A stretch of DNA of 64,000 bases from Erinaceus europaeus. Its lineage: Eukaryota > Chordata > Mammalia > Eulipotyphla > Erinaceidae. The stretch is taken from contig NC_080171.1 in NCBI RefSeq assembly GCF_950295315.1, positions 96,214,752 through 96,278,751 on the forward strand, read 5' to 3'. Within the stretch, counting starts at the first letter, position 1. Every line of letters begins with the position of its first letter. The translations under genes were made by a program, and so were the position numbers. Of this stretch, positions 61,321 through 64,000 are shown piece by piece. The notes below the pieces were generated by a model. That model was not told the DNA's origin, searched no databases, and saw only the letters and a list, made by a program, of their open reading frames with translations.

Positions 61321-63199
61321 CAGATACCTGCTGAACAAGACCCTGGGAGTGGGGTTTCCTATAGTTCTGACACTTGTCACCCCAGGAGAATCATGAGTCT
61401 GGGCTCTCACTGGCCATTCCTCCTAGTCCTGTCACTTCTTCAGGAAAACAGCACGGCCACCAGGTCAACCAAGGCCAGTGACAAAGCCAAGTCCAGGTCA
61501 CAAGCTCACCACCCCTCCCATCTTGGGGCAGGGTGTCTTCTGCTCCTGTCTTCAGAGATTCAGATAGGTACCTGCAGTATAGCTGAAGGATGAGTGTTTT
61601 AAAAGTCAGGCAGGTGTATGTGGGTGCAGCTCATATGGCTGTGGGACCCTGAGTGTGAGAGATGCAGGATCTTGGTGACCCAGACATTGTTCAAAATGCA
61701 GCTGCCACCAACCCCCTGAAGGAACTGGAATGCATTAGTGCCTCCCTGGGAATTTGGGTCACCTGGAGCACAAGGTAGGGTCATGCCCTGCCCTGTGTGT
61801 ATGTGGGGGGAGCGGGGGGGACATGACTCCTGGCTCAGGGAAGGCCCATGAGCAGTGGAGGGCAGGTGTTTGTTCCCCTGATCTGGCTGGCACTTGCTGC
61901 CTGTCTCCCAGAGTGAGACTTTGGCTCCTGGCCACACTTCCCTTTTCCCTTTGGCCAGTGGGAAGCTTCTATCCTAGTGGATGGCTCTGCATTGTCCTCC
62001 TGTCCTTGTGGATATTGTCCCTGGTCCAGATGGTTCATCCTTTATTTTCTATTCTGTGGATGGGATTTCTGAGGGCTGCTTCCTGCCTGGGTGAACCCTC
62101 AGGGTCACCAAACGTAAACAAACAGACAGGCAGGCAGGCAGGGTGGAACAGGTCAGGCAGGAGGTGGCAGCTGGCTTCTGGGGCTGGTGCCAAGCCTTCT
62201 GCGCCAGAGTCAGCCTTGCTCCCATCCTGAGCCATTGTCTTGGTTCCCAGGGCCTTGGTGGCTTCTGGACCCTCATCCTGGTCATACCTAACAAGCCAGT
62301 GTCTCTGTTCGTGGCTCTGCAGCATGGAGACTTGGACTCAGCCACACTGTTTTATCTGTTGGAGTGGCAGCCAGGGAGGGACGAGGCAGACTGGGAAGGC
62401 ACAAAACCATCCTGTGGGCACCAGTATCCCAGGAGCAGCGAGCTCTGAGCTGAACCTGACGACCCTGGGCCTCCTGAGAGCTTGGGCTGGCATGGCTGTC
62501 TGTCTGGTGTCTGCAAGGGGAACAGGCTGCCCATCCTACCCCTACTCCCCAGCCCTGCGGGGAGGCAGAAGTATATGTTTTCCCAGCAGACAGGGAGGAG
62601 ATGCATCTGAGCCCAGGGCTGTGGTAATTGGAAGGAAACGTCCCGCAGACACGACTGCAGTCACACAGCCTGTGATGCTTCCAGGGGCGGGGGCAGCCTG
62701 AGGAGCATCGACAGAAGCTCCCTCACCTGCCAGCCAGTGCAGGCACACACCCAGCACACGCACACTCCGGGCCCAACCCAAGGGAAGCAGAATAGGGACC
62801 ATAGCGACATACCTGAGAGACCGCCCAACTCTGGAGAAAACCTGCCCAGTGTCAGCACCAAATCTCAGAGGGCCCAGGCCTGGCTTCCCCAGCTTCAGTA
62901 GACCAGTCACAAGGCAGGCAGCTCCACTCATCTCAGCTTCTAGAGCCCAGGAACCCAAAGTCCCTGTCTCTGGGCTCAAATCAGGGTGTCTGTTGGCAGG
63001 GCTGGTGTCCACTGCAGAGTCTGAGGGAGGTGGTGTCCTTCCCTATCCTTGGCTTCTGACCCCTTTTTCACCTCACTCTGCTGACTTTGTTCACTTTGCT
63101 CTCAGACTTCCCTTGGCCTCCTCACCTGACACAGGCCACTACACTTCGGGGACCCTGGGTCACCCAGCATGATTTCTTGCCATGGGGAACCCTTCCTTT

Positions 63200-63224
63200 T
63201 TTTCAAATGATAATAAGATGATTA

Positions 63225-63268
<44 letters not shown>

Positions 63269-63412
63269 GAAAGACAGAAAGGTGAAGGGACAGGGAGAGT
63301 CAAAGCACAGCACCAAGCTTTCCTCAGTAGGGGCTGGGCTTGAACCTGAGTCACGTAACTGTCAAAGCAGCGCAGTATCTAAGTGAGCTTTTCACTGACC
63401 TGGGGCCCTTTA
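63200..63412 (-). repeat. tRNA-derived SINE with (ATT)n tail
   Basis: (ATT)n at 63218-63269, GAAAGACAGAAAGGTGAAGG, GGGCTGGGCTTGAACCTGAG, CACTGACCTGGGGCCC. Confidence 0.82.
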
Positions 63413-63654
63413 ATTCCATCTGCAACGCCCCCCTTATCACATAGGTAGCACATTCACAGTCCCAGGGGGTTAGGCTGTGAGCATCTTTGGAGGTCATGGC
63501 TCAGCCCACCAGACCCCTTTCCCCTGGACCCCCAGATGCCAGCCTCCTAATGCTGACCTACAAAAGAGTGAGGAGCAGTCACAAAGCTTGGCATCTGTCC
63601 AGTGCCCTTCCGGGGTGAGTGGCACCTCAGGCCCATAAAGAGGTCAGCAGGGTT

Positions 63655-63858
63655 GAGGTTGGCAAGATGGCTTATCTGGGAGGGCACCAGTTTTGCCATG
63701 TGCACGACCTAGGTTCAAGCCCCTGGCACACCACATGGGAGTTTCACTGCAGTGGAGGGAAAGCTTCAGTGCTATGGCTCTTGTCCTCTCTCTCTCTCTT
63801 CCTGTCTGAAAAAGTCAGTCCAGAGCAATGAAGCCCCGATGACAAAAAAAAAAAAAAA
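63655..63858 (+). repeat. tRNA-derived SINE (TTTGCCATGTGCA type)
   Basis: CCAGTTTTGCCATGTGCACG, GGTTCAAGCCCCTGGCAC, AGTCCAGAGCAATGAAGCCC and poly-A. Confidence 0.9.
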
Positions 63859-63904
63859 ATCCATCATGGGGAAACAGGCCAGCAGCACTGTTCTGGACAT
63901 TGTG

Positions 63905-64000
63905 TAACCCCAGCAATGGTTCCAGGCTGGCCCCAGAGGCTCAGAGAGTTGGACTTCCCAGGATCACACAGTAGGAAGATGCTGAGGCAGGCCCTGGCAC
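63905..64000 (-). repeat. MIR-type SINE fragment, cut by window edge
   Basis: GAGGCTCAGAGAGTTGGACT with CAGGATCACACAGTAGGAAG. Confidence 0.6.

Larger units (their letters stand above)
59782..64000 (+). other. NEK6: NEK6 intron after coding exon 7, continues off the right edge
   Basis: It starts GTAAGTGG. I see no further NEK6 exon. 61330-63195 is unique GC-rich sequence with nothing recognisable except a (CAGG)n near 62124-62142. Confidence 0.85.

Noticed and set aside
62140..63172. Overlapping open frames on both strands, tested as the next NEK6 exon
   Set aside because: None contains the expected MAALQSPFYG-type sequence, nor a flanking acceptor/donor pair in the right phase.

Overview
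This is mammalian nuclear genomic DNA. It carries one protein-coding gene on the + strand: NEK6 (NIMA-related serine/threonine kinase 6), from its first coding exon to the exon ending at kinase subdomain IX. Seven coding exons (25094-25183, 35837-35977, 37364-37426, 41918-42028, 46634-46742, 46989-47096, 59687-59781) join in frame to 239 codons. Human NEK6 has 313 residues as I know it, so about 74 C-terminal residues lie beyond the right edge. The catalytic motifs present (glycine loop, VALK lysine, HRD, DLG, activation loop, SPE) are intact.

The repeats identify the host. Dozens of tRNA-derived SINEs with clear A and B boxes are present. Their bodies read CACCTGCAGGGG...TGAAGCAGGTCTGCAGGTGTCT, and they end either in an (AAC/AAT)n tail or in a 'CCAGGAGCAGTGGATTCG...ATAACCCTGGAGGCAA' module. 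To my knowledge this set is typical of hedgehogs (Erinaceidae, ERI-type SINEs). Most likely the source is a hedgehog such as Erinaceus; this rests on recognition, not a search.

Layout: 1-25064 is non-coding. The first coding exon opens with a splice acceptor in the 5' UTR, so at least one upstream non-coding exon exists. I could not place it, and I see no CpG island. This stretch holds SINEs, MIR fragments and simple repeats. 25065-59781 holds the NEK6 exons, in introns of 10.7, 1.4, 4.5, 4.6, 0.25 and 12.6 kb. 59782-64000 is the left part of the next intron.

Between the repeats are AT-rich, CpG-retaining, repeat-free blocks that look like conserved non-coding elements. The clearest are at 27425-27795 (TAAT-core rich), 29275-29710, 31000-31710, 43690-43870, 45215-45410 (with a perfect 13-bp hairpin) and 49955-50260. 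In human, NEK6 lies beside LHX2 and PSMB7, so some of these could serve a neighbouring developmental gene. That is inference.

I found no undescribed gene system. The most useful observations are the candidate enhancers, the hairpin, a SINE inserted 33 bp upstream of a NEK6 exon, a microsatellite pyrimidine tract with a tandem acceptor, SINE insertions sharing one target site, and a local duplication split by a SINE.
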